This document shows positions 8,170-17,941 of a stretch of DNA of 64,000 nucleotides, piece by piece. The notes under the pieces were generated by a model. It was not told the DNA's origin and did no database searches. It saw nothing but the letters and a program-made list of their open reading frames with translations. Every line of letters begins with the position of its first letter. Position 1 is the first letter of the stretch. Source of the DNA: JAVVHH01 sp965199665 (GTDB lineage Bacteria > Pseudomonadota > Alphaproteobacteria > Acetobacterales > Acetobacteraceae); contig OZ241208.1 in NCBI GenBank assembly GCA_965199665.1, positions 1,302,001 to 1,366,000 of the forward strand. Reading direction: 5' to 3'. Both the position numbers and the translations under genes were made by a program.

Positions 8170-8447
8170 AGTGGGGGGTTTCTGTTGCCCGGTACCCCCC
8201 GGACCGCGCGTGTCACTGCTTACGCAGCGATCGCGAGCGCCTCATGATTGTCATTGGCACTTGTGATATGACCCGATAACGGCGGAATCATGCCGGGCAA
8301 AAGGAAGCTCTTTACCACGCGTGTCGAGCCTGTGTCGCCCCCGCACCCACTCTTGGGAGAGTGGTGGAGGCGCCGGGCACTGCCCCCGGGTCCACAACGC
8401 TTATTCCAACGTCCGTTTATCACCATAGTTGGTCGGATGACCAGCAC
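8170..8447 (-). ncRNA. ssrA: Transfer-messenger RNA, circularly permuted two-piece form
   Basis: Read on the minus strand, the acceptor piece comes first and ends in CCA at 8362-8364. After a 19-base intervening loop (8343-8361) the coding piece starts at 8342. The 7-base acceptor stem pairs GGGGGCG (8342-8336) with CGCCTCC (8372-8366), leaving discriminator A plus CCA. The tag frame runs 8258-8220 and encodes ANDNHEALAIAA then TAA, so the peptide is A-ANDNHEALAIAA. A GGGGGG/CCCCCC pseudoknot-like element follows (about 8201-8173). The piece order and tag are typical of Alphaproteobacteria. The outer ends are approximate. Confidence 0.93.
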
Positions 8448-8451
8448 CCCG

Positions 8452-8457
8452 AATATA
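8452..8457 (-). promoter_or_regulatory. Candidate -10 element of ssrA
   Basis: TATATT on the minus strand lies just before the acceptor piece, in the 42-base gap shared with divergent thyX. No good -35 hexamer is visible 17 bases upstream (TAGCAT), so this is only a candidate. Confidence 0.4.
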
Positions 8458-8489
8458 GGCGAAGCCGACGGCGGATGCTAGGGGGCATC

Positions 8490-9431
8490 ATGCCTCTCAC
8501 CGACCAACAACGTGCCGAAATCGAGTCCCATCGCGGGCAGACCGCCCCCACCCGTCGGGCCACCGTGCCCGCACTGGAGGCGATGATGTTCGACGCGCTT
8601 CCCGTGCTCGACCACGGCTTCGTCCGCGTGATCGACTACATGGGCGATGACGCCGCCGTGGTCCAAGCCGCCCGGGTCAGCTACGGCCGCGGTACCCGCA
8701 AGGTCTCGGAGGATGCCGGTCTGATCCGCTACCTCATGCGTCACCGGCACAGCACGCCGTTCGAGATGTGCGAGATCAAGTATCACGTGAAGCTGCCGAT
8801 CTTCGTCGCCCGCCAGTGGATCCGGCACCGCACGGCCAACGTGAACGAATATTCCGCCCGCTATTCCATCCTGGACCGCGAGTTTTACCTGCCCGCCCCG
8901 GAACACCTCGCCGCCCAGAGCGCGAGCAACCGGCAGGGCAGGGGCGACCTCCTGGAGGGCGACGAAGCCGCCAATGTGCTGGACCTCCTGCGCGACGACG
9001 CCACCCGCACCTACGACAACTACGCCTGGATGCTGAACGAGGACGGCGCCGACCCCGCCCGCCGCGGCCTGGCGCGCGAGCTCGCCCGCATGAACCTGAC
9101 GCTCAACACCTACACGCAGTGGTACTGGAAAGCGGACCTGCACAACCTGCTCAGCTTCCTGTCGCTGCGCGCCGATCCGCACGCGCAGTGGGAGATCCGC
9201 GCCTATGCGGAAGCCATGCTGGAGACGGTGCGCGCCTGGGTTCCCGCCACCTACGATGCCTTTCGCGAGTATCGCCTGGGCGCCGCCACCTTGTCGGCCG
9301 GCATGCTCGCCGTGCTGCGCCGCCGCCTTGCCGGCGAAGCGGTCGAGCAGGCCGGCAGCGGCCTGTCCAAGCGCGAATGGGACGAGCTTTCGGCGGTCCT
9401 TGCACCGCCCCGCACCGAAGGAGACCTGTGA
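8490..9431 (+). CDS. thyX: Flavin-dependent thymidylate synthase ThyX
   Basis: A 313-residue enzyme that makes dTMP from dUMP using methylenetetrahydrofolate and FAD. The ThyX signature RHR(x)7S is present as RHRTANVNEYS starting at residue 112. FVARQWIRH before it and the C-terminal substrate-binding region also match. It is longer than many ThyX proteins because of extra residues at both ends. The ATG at 8490 has AGGGGG 5 bases upstream. An in-frame extension back to 8361 is antisense tmRNA and is not protein. The TGA overlaps the next gene's ATG by one base. Confidence 0.95.
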   Translation: MPLTDQQRAEIESHRGQTAPTRRATVPALEAMMFDALPVLDHGFVRVIDYMGDDAAVVQAARVSYGRGTRKVSEDAGLIRYLMRHRHSTPFEMCEIKYHVKLPIFVARQWIRHRTANVNEYSARYSILDREFYLPAPEHLAAQSASNRQGRGDLLEGDEAANVLDLLRDDATRTYDNYAWMLNEDGADPARRGLARELARMNLTLNTYTQWYWKADLHNLLSFLSLRADPHAQWEIRAYAEAMLETVRAWVPATYDAFREYRLGAATLSAGMLAVLRRRLAGEAVEQAGSGLSKREWDELSAVLAPPRTEGDL

Positions 9432-10252
9432 TGCTCGCCGCCACCGATCCCAAAGTCCACATGGCCACCCTCACCGGCGGCGAGGCGCGCGAGCTCTACG
9501 CCACCAACCCGGTGATCCTGCTGCCCATGGGCTCGCACGAGGACCAGGGGCCGCACGCGCCGATGGGCGACTACCTGCTTGCCGAACGGATCGCCGAGCT
9601 GGCCGCTCTGCGCGCCACTGCGGCCGGCACGCGCACGGTGGTCGCCCCCGTGCTGCCGTTCGGCGCCGCCGATCATTTCGGCGCCATGGTCGGCGGCATC
9701 GCCCTACGCGAATCGACGCTGACCACCGTGATCGGCGAGATGGTCGCCGAATTGCACCGGCACGGCCTCACCCGGCTGATCGTGCTCAACGGCCACGGCG
9801 GCAATGTCGGCCCGATCGCGACCGTGCAGCGCGAGGTGCATCGCCGCACCGGCCGGGTCATCCCGAGCCTGTATCTGTGGCGCATCGGCTACGGCCTGCT
9901 GCCCGGCATCCTCGGCCGCGAGAAGGCAGCCGCCGCCTCGGGCCACGGGGCGGACCCGCTGACCTCGCTCGGCCTGCACCTGTTCCCCGAACTGCTCCGC
10001 CCCGACCTGCGCCCGGCCGCCGCCCCGCTGAAGCGCTCGCCCGAACTCGATCTGCCATTCACCGGACTCGGCACCGCCAGCTTCGAGGGTGCCGAGATCG
10101 GCCTGCCGAACCAGTACGACGAGGTCTACAACCTCGGCGTCGGCACCGGCGACCCGGCGCTATGCTCGGCCGAGACCGGCGCCGCCTTGGCCGACCAGCT
10201 GACCGACCTGGTTGCGCGCTTCTCCGGCCACTTCGCCGCCCGGAGCGGCTGA
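9431..10252 (+). CDS. Creatininase-family metal-dependent amidohydrolase
   Basis: A 273-residue protein of the creatininase superfamily. These are usually Zn/Mn enzymes that open cyclic amides or cleave formamides in cofactor biosynthesis and in creatinine, riboflavin-type or F420/mycofactocin contexts. The metal-ligand segment is GSHEDQGPHAPMGDYLLAE, with Glu, His and Asp in the expected places. The NGHGGN motif follows about 100 residues later. The gene is coupled to thyX by a TGATG overlap and has GGAG about 7 bases before its start. The substrate cannot be told from sequence. Confidence 0.88.
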   Translation: MLAATDPKVHMATLTGGEARELYATNPVILLPMGSHEDQGPHAPMGDYLLAERIAELAALRATAAGTRTVVAPVLPFGAADHFGAMVGGIALRESTLTTVIGEMVAELHRHGLTRLIVLNGHGGNVGPIATVQREVHRRTGRVIPSLYLWRIGYGLLPGILGREKAAAASGHGADPLTSLGLHLFPELLRPDLRPAAAPLKRSPELDLPFTGLGTASFEGAEIGLPNQYDEVYNLGVGTGDPALCSAETGAALADQLTDLVARFSGHFAARSG

Positions 10253-10259
10253 GCCGCGC

Positions 10260-11366
10260 TCAGTCCATCACGATGCGCGGCCCCGTCTGCTTCGGCCGGT
10301 CCAGGCTCGCCCACACCCGATCCGCCACCGCGCGATAGGCTTGCGCCGCCGGGCTGTCCGGCGCGGCGGCGACGATCGGGGTGCCGGCGTCGCCGGTCAG
10401 CCGGATGTCGAGCAGCAACGGCACCTCGCCGAGGAACGGCACCCCGAGCTTCTCGGCCTCCAGCCGCGCGCCACCATGGCCGAACAGATGCGTCACCTCG
10501 CCGCAATGCGGGCAGGCGAAGCTGCTCATGTTCTCCACCACGCCCAGCACCGGCACCATCACCTTCTCGAACATGCGAACGCCGCGGCGTGCGTCGATCA
10601 GCGCGATGTCCTGCGGGGTCGACACGATCACGGCGCCCGACAGGCTGACCCGCTGCGCCATGGTCAGCTGCGCGTCGCCCGTGCCCGGCGGCATGTCCAC
10701 CACCATCACGTCCAGCGGGCCCCACGCCACCTGCGACATCATCTGTTCCAGCGCGCTCATCACCATCGGCCCGCGCCAGATCATCGCCCCGTCGGCATCC
10801 ACCAGCAGCCCGATCGACATGGCCTTCAGCCCCCAGGCGGCGATCGGCTGCATCATGCCGTCCACCACGGGCGGCTTGCCGGCCACGCCGAGCATGCGCG
10901 GCAGGCTCGGCCCATACACGTCAGCGTCCAGCAGCCCGACCCGATGCCCCGCCTTGGCGAACGCCACGGCGAGGTTGACCGCCGTCGTTGACTTGCCCAC
11001 CCCGCCCTTGCCCGACGCGACCGCCACCACGTAGCGCGCATCCGGCAACAACGAGGGGCGCGGGGTGCGCCCCGCGCCGGCGGCTGGGGCCGCGGCCGGG
11101 GAAGCGGCGGTCGGCGCTCGATGCGCCGTCAAGATGACCTGGACGTTGGTCACGCCGGGCTGGCGGGCGATCACGGCCTCCGTCTCCCGTCGCAGCCGAT
11201 CCATCGCCTCCGCCTGGCCCCGCTCGCCCCGCAGCGTGACCTGCACCAACCCGTCGCGGGTTTGCACGCTGTCCACCACGCCCGCCGCCACGATGTCCTG
11301 ACCAGAGCTGGGATCGCGAACCTGCCGCAGCGCCTCTCTCAACCCTTGTTCCGTCGGCGCTGACAT
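10260..11366 (-). CDS. Mrp/NBP35-family Fe-S cluster carrier ATPase (ApbC)
   Basis: A 368-residue protein with an N-terminal MIP18-like domain (DPSSGQDIVAAGVVDSVQ), an Ala/Pro linker and a ParA-type ATPase domain. The deviant Walker A is SGKGGVGKSTTAVNLA. The CPHCG motif near residue 290 supplies the CXXC that bridges an Fe-S cluster. It likely delivers Fe-S clusters to target proteins in the cytosol. An in-frame TTG at 11384 is possible, but the ATG at 11366, with GGAGG about 11 bases upstream, is more likely. It is divergent from hflK across 91 bases. Confidence 0.93.
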   Translation of the reverse strand: MSAPTEQGLREALRQVRDPSSGQDIVAAGVVDSVQTRDGLVQVTLRGERGQAEAMDRLRRETEAVIARQPGVTNVQVILTAHRAPTAASPAAAPAAGAGRTPRPSLLPDARYVVAVASGKGGVGKSTTAVNLAVAFAKAGHRVGLLDADVYGPSLPRMLGVAGKPPVVDGMMQPIAAWGLKAMSIGLLVDADGAMIWRGPMVMSALEQMMSQVAWGPLDVMVVDMPPGTGDAQLTMAQRVSLSGAVIVSTPQDIALIDARRGVRMFEKVMVPVLGVVENMSSFACPHCGEVTHLFGHGGARLEAEKLGVPFLGEVPLLLDIRLTGDAGTPIVAAAPDSPAAQAYRAVADRVWASLDRPKQTGPRIVMD

Positions 11367-11457
11367 TCCTTGTAAACCCTCCAACCGCGGTCAATATGCA
11401 CGCGACCGAGCGAGCGCCAAGGGCGTGACCGCAACGTTAAGGGGGCCGCGCAGCCGG

Positions 11458-12663
11458 ATGTCATGGAATAGTGGAGGTAGTGGCGGGGGGCCCTGGGGTA
11501 ACGGGGGCAACAACAACCCGCCGCCCGGCAGCAAGGGCCCCGATCGTGGCCCGTGGGGCAGCGGTGGCGGTGGCGGCAATCGGGGCGGCGATGGTCCGGG
11601 TTTGCCGGATTTCGACGAGATCATCAGCCGGCTGCAACAGCAGGCCCGCCGGTTCGTTCCGGGCGGCGCCGGTCGCGGCCGGCCGAACAACGGTCGGCTG
11701 ATCGGCCTGTTGGCGATCGCCGCAGCGGGGCTATGGCTCGCCAGCGGCATCTACCGCGTCCAGCCCGACGAGCAGGGCGTGGTGCTGCGCTTCGGCGCCT
11801 TCCAGGGCTACACCTATCCCGGCCTGCGGTATCACCTGCCGTGGCCGATCGAGACGGTCCTCACCCCGTCCGTCACCCGCGTCAACCGCATCGAAGTCGG
11901 CGTCCGCACGCCCGCGGAGCGGCTCGACCGTCCGGAGGGCGGCCGCCAGATCCCGGCCGAAGCCCTGATGCTGACGGGCGACGAGAACATCATCGACATC
12001 AATTTCTCGGTCTTCTGGCGCATCAAGGACGGCAAGGACTTCCTGTTCGACATCCGCAACCCGGCCGACACGGTTCGCGCCGCGGCCGAGAGCATGATGC
12101 GCCAGGTGATCGGCCGTACCCCGATCCAGCCGGCACTGACCGAAGCGCGCGCCCGTATCGAACTGGATGTGATGACGGGCACCCAGGGCATCCTCGACCA
12201 GTACGGGTCCGGCGTGGAGATCACGCAGGTCCAGCTACAGAAGGTCGATCCGCCCGCCGCCGTGATCGAGAGCTTCCGCGACGTGCAGCGCGCCAACACG
12301 GACGCCGAGCGCGTGCGCAACGAGGCCGAGAGCTACCGCAACGACATCGTGCCGCGCGCCCGCGGCGACGCCGCCCGCCTTGTCGCCGAGGCCGAGGGCG
12401 CCAAGAGTGCGTCCGTCGCCGAAGCGACCGGTCAGGCGCAGCGCTTCCTCAGCGTCTACCGTGCCTACGCGCAGGCCAAGGACGTTACCCTCAAGCGCCT
12501 CTACATCGACACCATGCAGGATATCCTGACCAAGACCCCGTCCATCGTGGTCGATGACCAGCTCAAGGGCATCGTGCCCTACCTGCCGCTGGACGGGTCC
12601 GGCACGATCCGTCCGGCCGCGCCCAATGCGCAGCCTGCCGCCCGCGCGGGGGTGCCGCAGTGA
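11458..12663 (+). CDS. hflK: FtsH-modulating membrane protein HflK
   Basis: A 401-residue SPFH/band-7 protein that forms, with HflC, the large periplasmic cage around the FtsH protease. It has a Gly/Asn-rich cytoplasmic N-terminus (MSWNSGGSGGG), one membrane span at about residues 80-97 and the SPFH domain (YRVQPDEQGVVLRFGAF). A helical segment and a Pro/Ala tail follow. A GTG 33 bases upstream is in frame, but MSWN is the common HflK start. The stop overlaps hflC as GTGA. Confidence 0.95.
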   Translation: MSWNSGGSGGGPWGNGGNNNPPPGSKGPDRGPWGSGGGGGNRGGDGPGLPDFDEIISRLQQQARRFVPGGAGRGRPNNGRLIGLLAIAAAGLWLASGIYRVQPDEQGVVLRFGAFQGYTYPGLRYHLPWPIETVLTPSVTRVNRIEVGVRTPAERLDRPEGGRQIPAEALMLTGDENIIDINFSVFWRIKDGKDFLFDIRNPADTVRAAAESMMRQVIGRTPIQPALTEARARIELDVMTGTQGILDQYGSGVEITQVQLQKVDPPAAVIESFRDVQRANTDAERVRNEAESYRNDIVPRARGDAARLVAEAEGAKSASVAEATGQAQRFLSVYRAYAQAKDVTLKRLYIDTMQDILTKTPSIVVDDQLKGIVPYLPLDGSGTIRPAAPNAQPAARAGVPQ

Positions 12664-13541
12664 ACCGTCTCGGCACCGCCGCGATCGCCGGCATCGCCCT
12701 CGTCGTCGTCCTCGTGCTGGTGATCGGAGCCAGCCTGTTCACCGTCTCGCAGACCCAGCAGGTCTTGATCACGCAGTTCGGCCAGCCCGTGCGCGTCATC
12801 AAGGAAGCCGGCCTGCACGCCAAGATCCCGTTCGTGCAGACCGTGCTCGACTTCGACAACCGGCTGCTCGACTTCAACACGTCGGGCGAAGAGATCATCC
12901 TCGCCGACCAGCGCCGCGTGATCGTCGACAGCTTCACCCGCTACCGGATCACCGACCCGCTGCAGTTCTTCCAGGCCGCGGGGCCCAACGAAGAGGGCAT
13001 TCGTGGCCGCCTGAATTCGGTCGTGACGTCCGCCTTGCGCCGGGTCTTGGGGAGCGAGACGTTGCTCAACGTCTTGTCCGCCGAGCGGCCCCGCATCATG
13101 GGCCTGCTCAAGCAGCAGGTGAGCGACGAGATGCGTTCCTTCGGCGTCACCATCGACGACGTTCGTATCCGCCGGGCCGATTTGCCGGAGGAGAACACGC
13201 AGGCGATCCTGGCGCGTATGAAGTCGGAGCGCGAGCGCGTGGCGAGCCAGCTTCGCGCCGAGGGCGCCGAAGCGTCCTCCCGCATCCGCGCCGACGCCGA
13301 GCGTGACCGCACGGTGCTGTTGGCCAATGCCCGCTCCACCGCCGACAAGCTCCGCGGCGAGGGCGAGCAGCAGGCCACAGACGTGTATTCTGCGGCCGCG
13401 CAGGTCGACCCGACCTTCTTCATCACCTATCGGACGCTGCAGGCGTATCGTCAAGCGTTGACGCAAGGCAACTCGCGGCTGGTGCTGACGCCGGAATCGG
13501 ACTTCCTGCGTCTGTTGCGCCAGCAACCCGTGCCCAATTGA
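12660..13541 (+). CDS. hflC: FtsH-modulating membrane protein HflC
   Basis: A 293-residue partner of HflK. It has an N-terminal membrane span (residues about 5-25) and then an SPFH domain with TQQVLITQFGQPVRVI and IVDSFTRYRITDPLQFF. A long charged helix (MKSERERVASQLRAEGAEAS) precedes the C-terminal hydrophobic LQAYRQAL segment. Start is GTG within the hflK stop (GTGA), so the two proteins are translationally coupled, as expected for an equimolar complex. Confidence 0.95.
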   Translation: MNRLGTAAIAGIALVVVLVLVIGASLFTVSQTQQVLITQFGQPVRVIKEAGLHAKIPFVQTVLDFDNRLLDFNTSGEEIILADQRRVIVDSFTRYRITDPLQFFQAAGPNEEGIRGRLNSVVTSALRRVLGSETLLNVLSAERPRIMGLLKQQVSDEMRSFGVTIDDVRIRRADLPEENTQAILARMKSERERVASQLRAEGAEASSRIRADAERDRTVLLANARSTADKLRGEGEQQATDVYSAAAQVDPTFFITYRTLQAYRQALTQGNSRLVLTPESDFLRLLRQQPVPN

Positions 13542-13576
13542 TCCGCTACCTCTGCCGCTCGCAAGGAGATCGAACC

Positions 13577-15139
<1,563 letters not shown>

Positions 15140-15144
15140 CCGGC

Positions 15145-15180
15145 AGCGGCCAGTCGCCTTCGGGCCGCTGGCCGCTTCTT
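15145..15180 (+). terminator. Candidate intrinsic terminator after the protease gene
   Basis: A 9-base stem (AGCGGCCAG at 15145 pairing with CTGGCCGCT at 15168) is followed by TTCTT, 5 bases after the stop codon. The loop is 14 bases and the T-tract short, so strength is uncertain. Confidence 0.6.
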
Positions 15181-15187
15181 CTCGCCG

Positions 15188-16207
15188 ATGCCTCACCCCG
15201 AAACCTGGCTCAAGGTTCGCCCGGAAGGCCTGTATTGCGAACCGGGCGATTTCTACGTCGATCCGGTCCGCCCCGTGCCTCGCGCCATCATCACCCACGC
15301 TCATGGCGATCACGCCCGGCCGGGTCACGGCGCGGTCCTCGCCAGTCCCGAGACGATCGACCTCATGGCCGTCCGCATGGGCGAGGGCAGGGCGGGCGAT
15401 ACGCAGCAGGTGCTCGAGTATGGCGTGCCGATCCGCCTCGGCGGTGTCGATGTCTGGTGCGAGCCCGCCGGCCACGTGCTCGGCAGCGCCCAGATCGCGA
15501 TGGAGTGGCGCGGCACCCGCGTCGTCGTCAGCGGCGACTACAAGCGACATACCGACCCGACCTGCCGGCCGTTCGAGGTCATTCCCTGCGACGTCTTCGT
15601 CACGGAAGCGACCTTCGCGCTGCCCGTGTTCCTGCACCCGCCGGCCGAGGACGAGATCGCCCGCCTGCTGGCCAGTGTCGCCCTGTTCCCCGAGCGCACC
15701 CACGTCGTCGGCGCCTACGCCTTCGGCAAGGCACAGCGCGTGATCAAGCTGCTCCGCAATGCCGGCTACGACGCGCCGATCTACCTGCACGGCGCCATGG
15801 TCAACCTGTGCAACGCCTATGAGCGCATGGGCGTGGCGCTGGGCGAATTGCTGCCCGCCACCGTCCAGACCAAGGGCAAGCTCGCCGGTCAGATCGTCCT
15901 CGCCCCTCCCGGCGCCATCGCCGACCGCTGGGCGCGCCGCCTCGCCGACCCCGTCGTTTGCTACGCCTCGGGCTGGATGCGCGTCCGCCAGCGCGCCCGC
16001 TCCCGCGGCGTCGAGTTGCCGCTGGTCATCTCCGACCACGCCGACTGGAACGAGTTGAACCAGACCATCGACGACGTCGCCGCGCCCGAAATCTGGGTCA
16101 CCCATGGCCGCGAGGAGGCGCTGATCCACGAAGCCGCCAAGCGCGGCGTCACCGGTCGCGCCCTGCGCCTGATCGGCTACGAGGAAGACGAGGGCGAAGC
16201 CACGTGA
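15188..16207 (+). CDS. Ligase-associated DNA exonuclease (metallo-beta-lactamase fold)
   Basis: A 339-residue MBL/beta-CASP-type nuclease of the ligase-associated exonuclease family (TIGR04122 type). The metal motif THAHGDHARPGH sits near residue 37. AGHVLGSAQI, VVSGDYKRHTDP and SDHADWNEL supply the further ligands. The family is found beside ATP-dependent DNA ligases and is thought to process DNA ends before sealing. The ligase gene starts 25 bases downstream. No strong ribosome-binding site is visible before the ATG. Confidence 0.92.
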   Translation: MPHPETWLKVRPEGLYCEPGDFYVDPVRPVPRAIITHAHGDHARPGHGAVLASPETIDLMAVRMGEGRAGDTQQVLEYGVPIRLGGVDVWCEPAGHVLGSAQIAMEWRGTRVVVSGDYKRHTDPTCRPFEVIPCDVFVTEATFALPVFLHPPAEDEIARLLASVALFPERTHVVGAYAFGKAQRVIKLLRNAGYDAPIYLHGAMVNLCNAYERMGVALGELLPATVQTKGKLAGQIVLAPPGAIADRWARRLADPVVCYASGWMRVRQRARSRGVELPLVISDHADWNELNQTIDDVAAPEIWVTHGREEALIHEAAKRGVTGRALRLIGYEEDEGEAT

Positions 16208-16232
16208 CGCGTGTGGCCGTGAGGGGCGATCG

Positions 16233-17816
16233 ATGATCGCCTTCGCCGACCTGCTCGAACGGCTGGTCTTCACGCCCGGGCGCCTGGCCAAGATCGCGCT
16301 GTTGCGCCGTTATTTCGAGACCGCCCCCGACCCGGATCGGGGCTTCGGCCTCGCCGCGTTGACCGACGAGCTGGTCTTCGTCGCCGCCAAGCCCGGTATG
16401 ATCCGCGCCCTGGCCGAGGAGCGCACCGACCCCGTCCTGTTCGGCTGGTCGCGCGACTACGTGGGCGACCTCGCCGAGACCGTCTCCCTGCTCTGGCCGC
16501 CGCGCCGAACCAATGCGGGTCCGCCGACCATCACGGAGGTCGTGCAGACGCTGCTGACGGAGTCCAAGGCCGACCTGCCGCCGATCGTGGCCAATTGGCT
16601 CGACGCCTCCACCGTCTCGGTCCGCTATGCCCTGATCAAGCTGATCACCGGCGCCTTGCGCGTCGGCGCCTCGTCGCGCCTGGCCAAGACCGCCCTGGCC
16701 GAGCTCGCCGCCGACCACGCGACCCCCGTCGCGGCCGACGACATCGAGGAGCTCTGGCACGGGCTCGCGCCACCCTACGCCTCCCTGTTCGCGTGGCTCG
16801 AGGGTCGCGGCCCCCGCCCCGATCCGGCCGGCCAGCCCGTGTTCCGCCCCCTCATGCTCGCCCAGCCGCTCGAGGCCGTCGACATCGCCGCCCTCGACCC
16901 GGCGCTCTACCGCGCGGAATGGAAGTGGGACGGCATCCGCGTCCAGCTCGTCAGCACCCCGCACGGCAAGCGCATCTACTCCCGCGGCGCCGACGACGTT
17001 TCCGCCGCCTTCCCCGAAATCCTCGCTGCCATGGAGTGGGAAGCCGTGCTCGACGGCGAGTTGCTGGTGATCCGTGACGGCGAGATCGCCCCCTTCGCCG
17101 ACCTGCAGCAGCGCCTCAATCGCAAATCGCCGGGCGCCAAGATGCAGAAGGACTTCCCGCTCGGCGTCCGCCTCTACGACATCCTGTTCGACGGCGCCGT
17201 GGATCTGCGCGCCCGCCCGTTCGACGAGCGGCGCCGCTATCTCGACGCCTGGGTCGCCGAGCACCAGCCTGCGCGCATGACGCTGTCCGATCTCATTCCG
17301 TTCGCCTCGATGGAGGAACTGGGCGCCATCCGCGCCGGCACCCGCGCGGCCAGCATCGAGGGCCTGATGCTCAAACGCGCCGACGGAGCCTATCTGCCCG
17401 GCCGGCCCAAGGGCCAATGGTGGAAGTGGAAACGCGACCCGCTGATCATCGACGCCGTGATGATGTATGCCCAGCGCGGCAGCGGCAAACGCAGTTCCTT
17501 TTACTCCGATTACACGTTCGGCCTATGGACGGAGACGGGCGAGCTGGTCCCGGTCGGCAAGGCCTATTCCGGTTTCACCGACGCAGAGCTCGTGACGCTG
17601 GATCGCTGGATCCGCAATCACACGGTGGGCCGCTTCGGCCCGGTCCGCGAAGTCGAGCGCGCCTACGTGCTCGAGATCGAGTTCGACGCCGCGCAGCGCA
17701 GCAGCCGACACAAATCCGGCGTCGCCCTCCGTTTCCCGCGGGTCCACCGTCTCCGCCCCGACAAGCCTGCCGAAGAGGCAGACCGGCTCCAGACCTTGCT
17801 GAACCTGATCGTCTGA
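16233..17816 (+). CDS. ATP-dependent DNA ligase (exonuclease-linked family)
   Basis: A 527-residue ATP-dependent ligase. The N-terminal helical domain covers about residues 1-200. The adenylation domain has the KxDG motif WKWDGIRVQL (Lys takes AMP), and DGELLVIRDG, RLYDILF, SIEGLMLKR and WWKWKR are further nucleotidyltransferase motifs. A C-terminal OB domain follows. The PP_1105-type family usually sits in a four-gene set with exonuclease, Lhr-like helicase and PdeM phosphoesterase. Only the exonuclease is present here. GAGGGG lies 6 bases before the ATG. Confidence 0.93.
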   Translation: MIAFADLLERLVFTPGRLAKIALLRRYFETAPDPDRGFGLAALTDELVFVAAKPGMIRALAEERTDPVLFGWSRDYVGDLAETVSLLWPPRRTNAGPPTITEVVQTLLTESKADLPPIVANWLDASTVSVRYALIKLITGALRVGASSRLAKTALAELAADHATPVAADDIEELWHGLAPPYASLFAWLEGRGPRPDPAGQPVFRPLMLAQPLEAVDIAALDPALYRAEWKWDGIRVQLVSTPHGKRIYSRGADDVSAAFPEILAAMEWEAVLDGELLVIRDGEIAPFADLQQRLNRKSPGAKMQKDFPLGVRLYDILFDGAVDLRARPFDERRRYLDAWVAEHQPARMTLSDLIPFASMEELGAIRAGTRAASIEGLMLKRADGAYLPGRPKGQWWKWKRDPLIIDAVMMYAQRGSGKRSSFYSDYTFGLWTETGELVPVGKAYSGFTDAELVTLDRWIRNHTVGRFGPVREVERAYVLEIEFDAAQRSSRHKSGVALRFPRVHRLRPDKPAEEADRLQTLLNLIV

Positions 17817-17941
17817 AGCGCCCAAGAACTGGGCATAAGCACGTCATTTGGACATTTAGCTAACAAGCTGTTTCTAGTTGCACACGGATTACGCATGCCG
17901 ATAGAGTTCTGCTGATCGGGTTGATCGGCGGAGGCACCTGG

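Noticed and set aside
8220..8447. 75-codon minus-strand frame ending NDNHEALAIAA
   Set aside because: Its end is the tmRNA tag reading frame and the rest is structural tmRNA, so it is not a protein gene.
8361..8489. In-frame N-terminal extension of thyX (EAPGTAPGSTTLIP-type sequence)
   Set aside because: It is the antisense of the tmRNA acceptor piece. The same false leader appears wherever ssrA of this type is next to a plus-strand gene. The ATG at 8490 has the ribosome-binding site.
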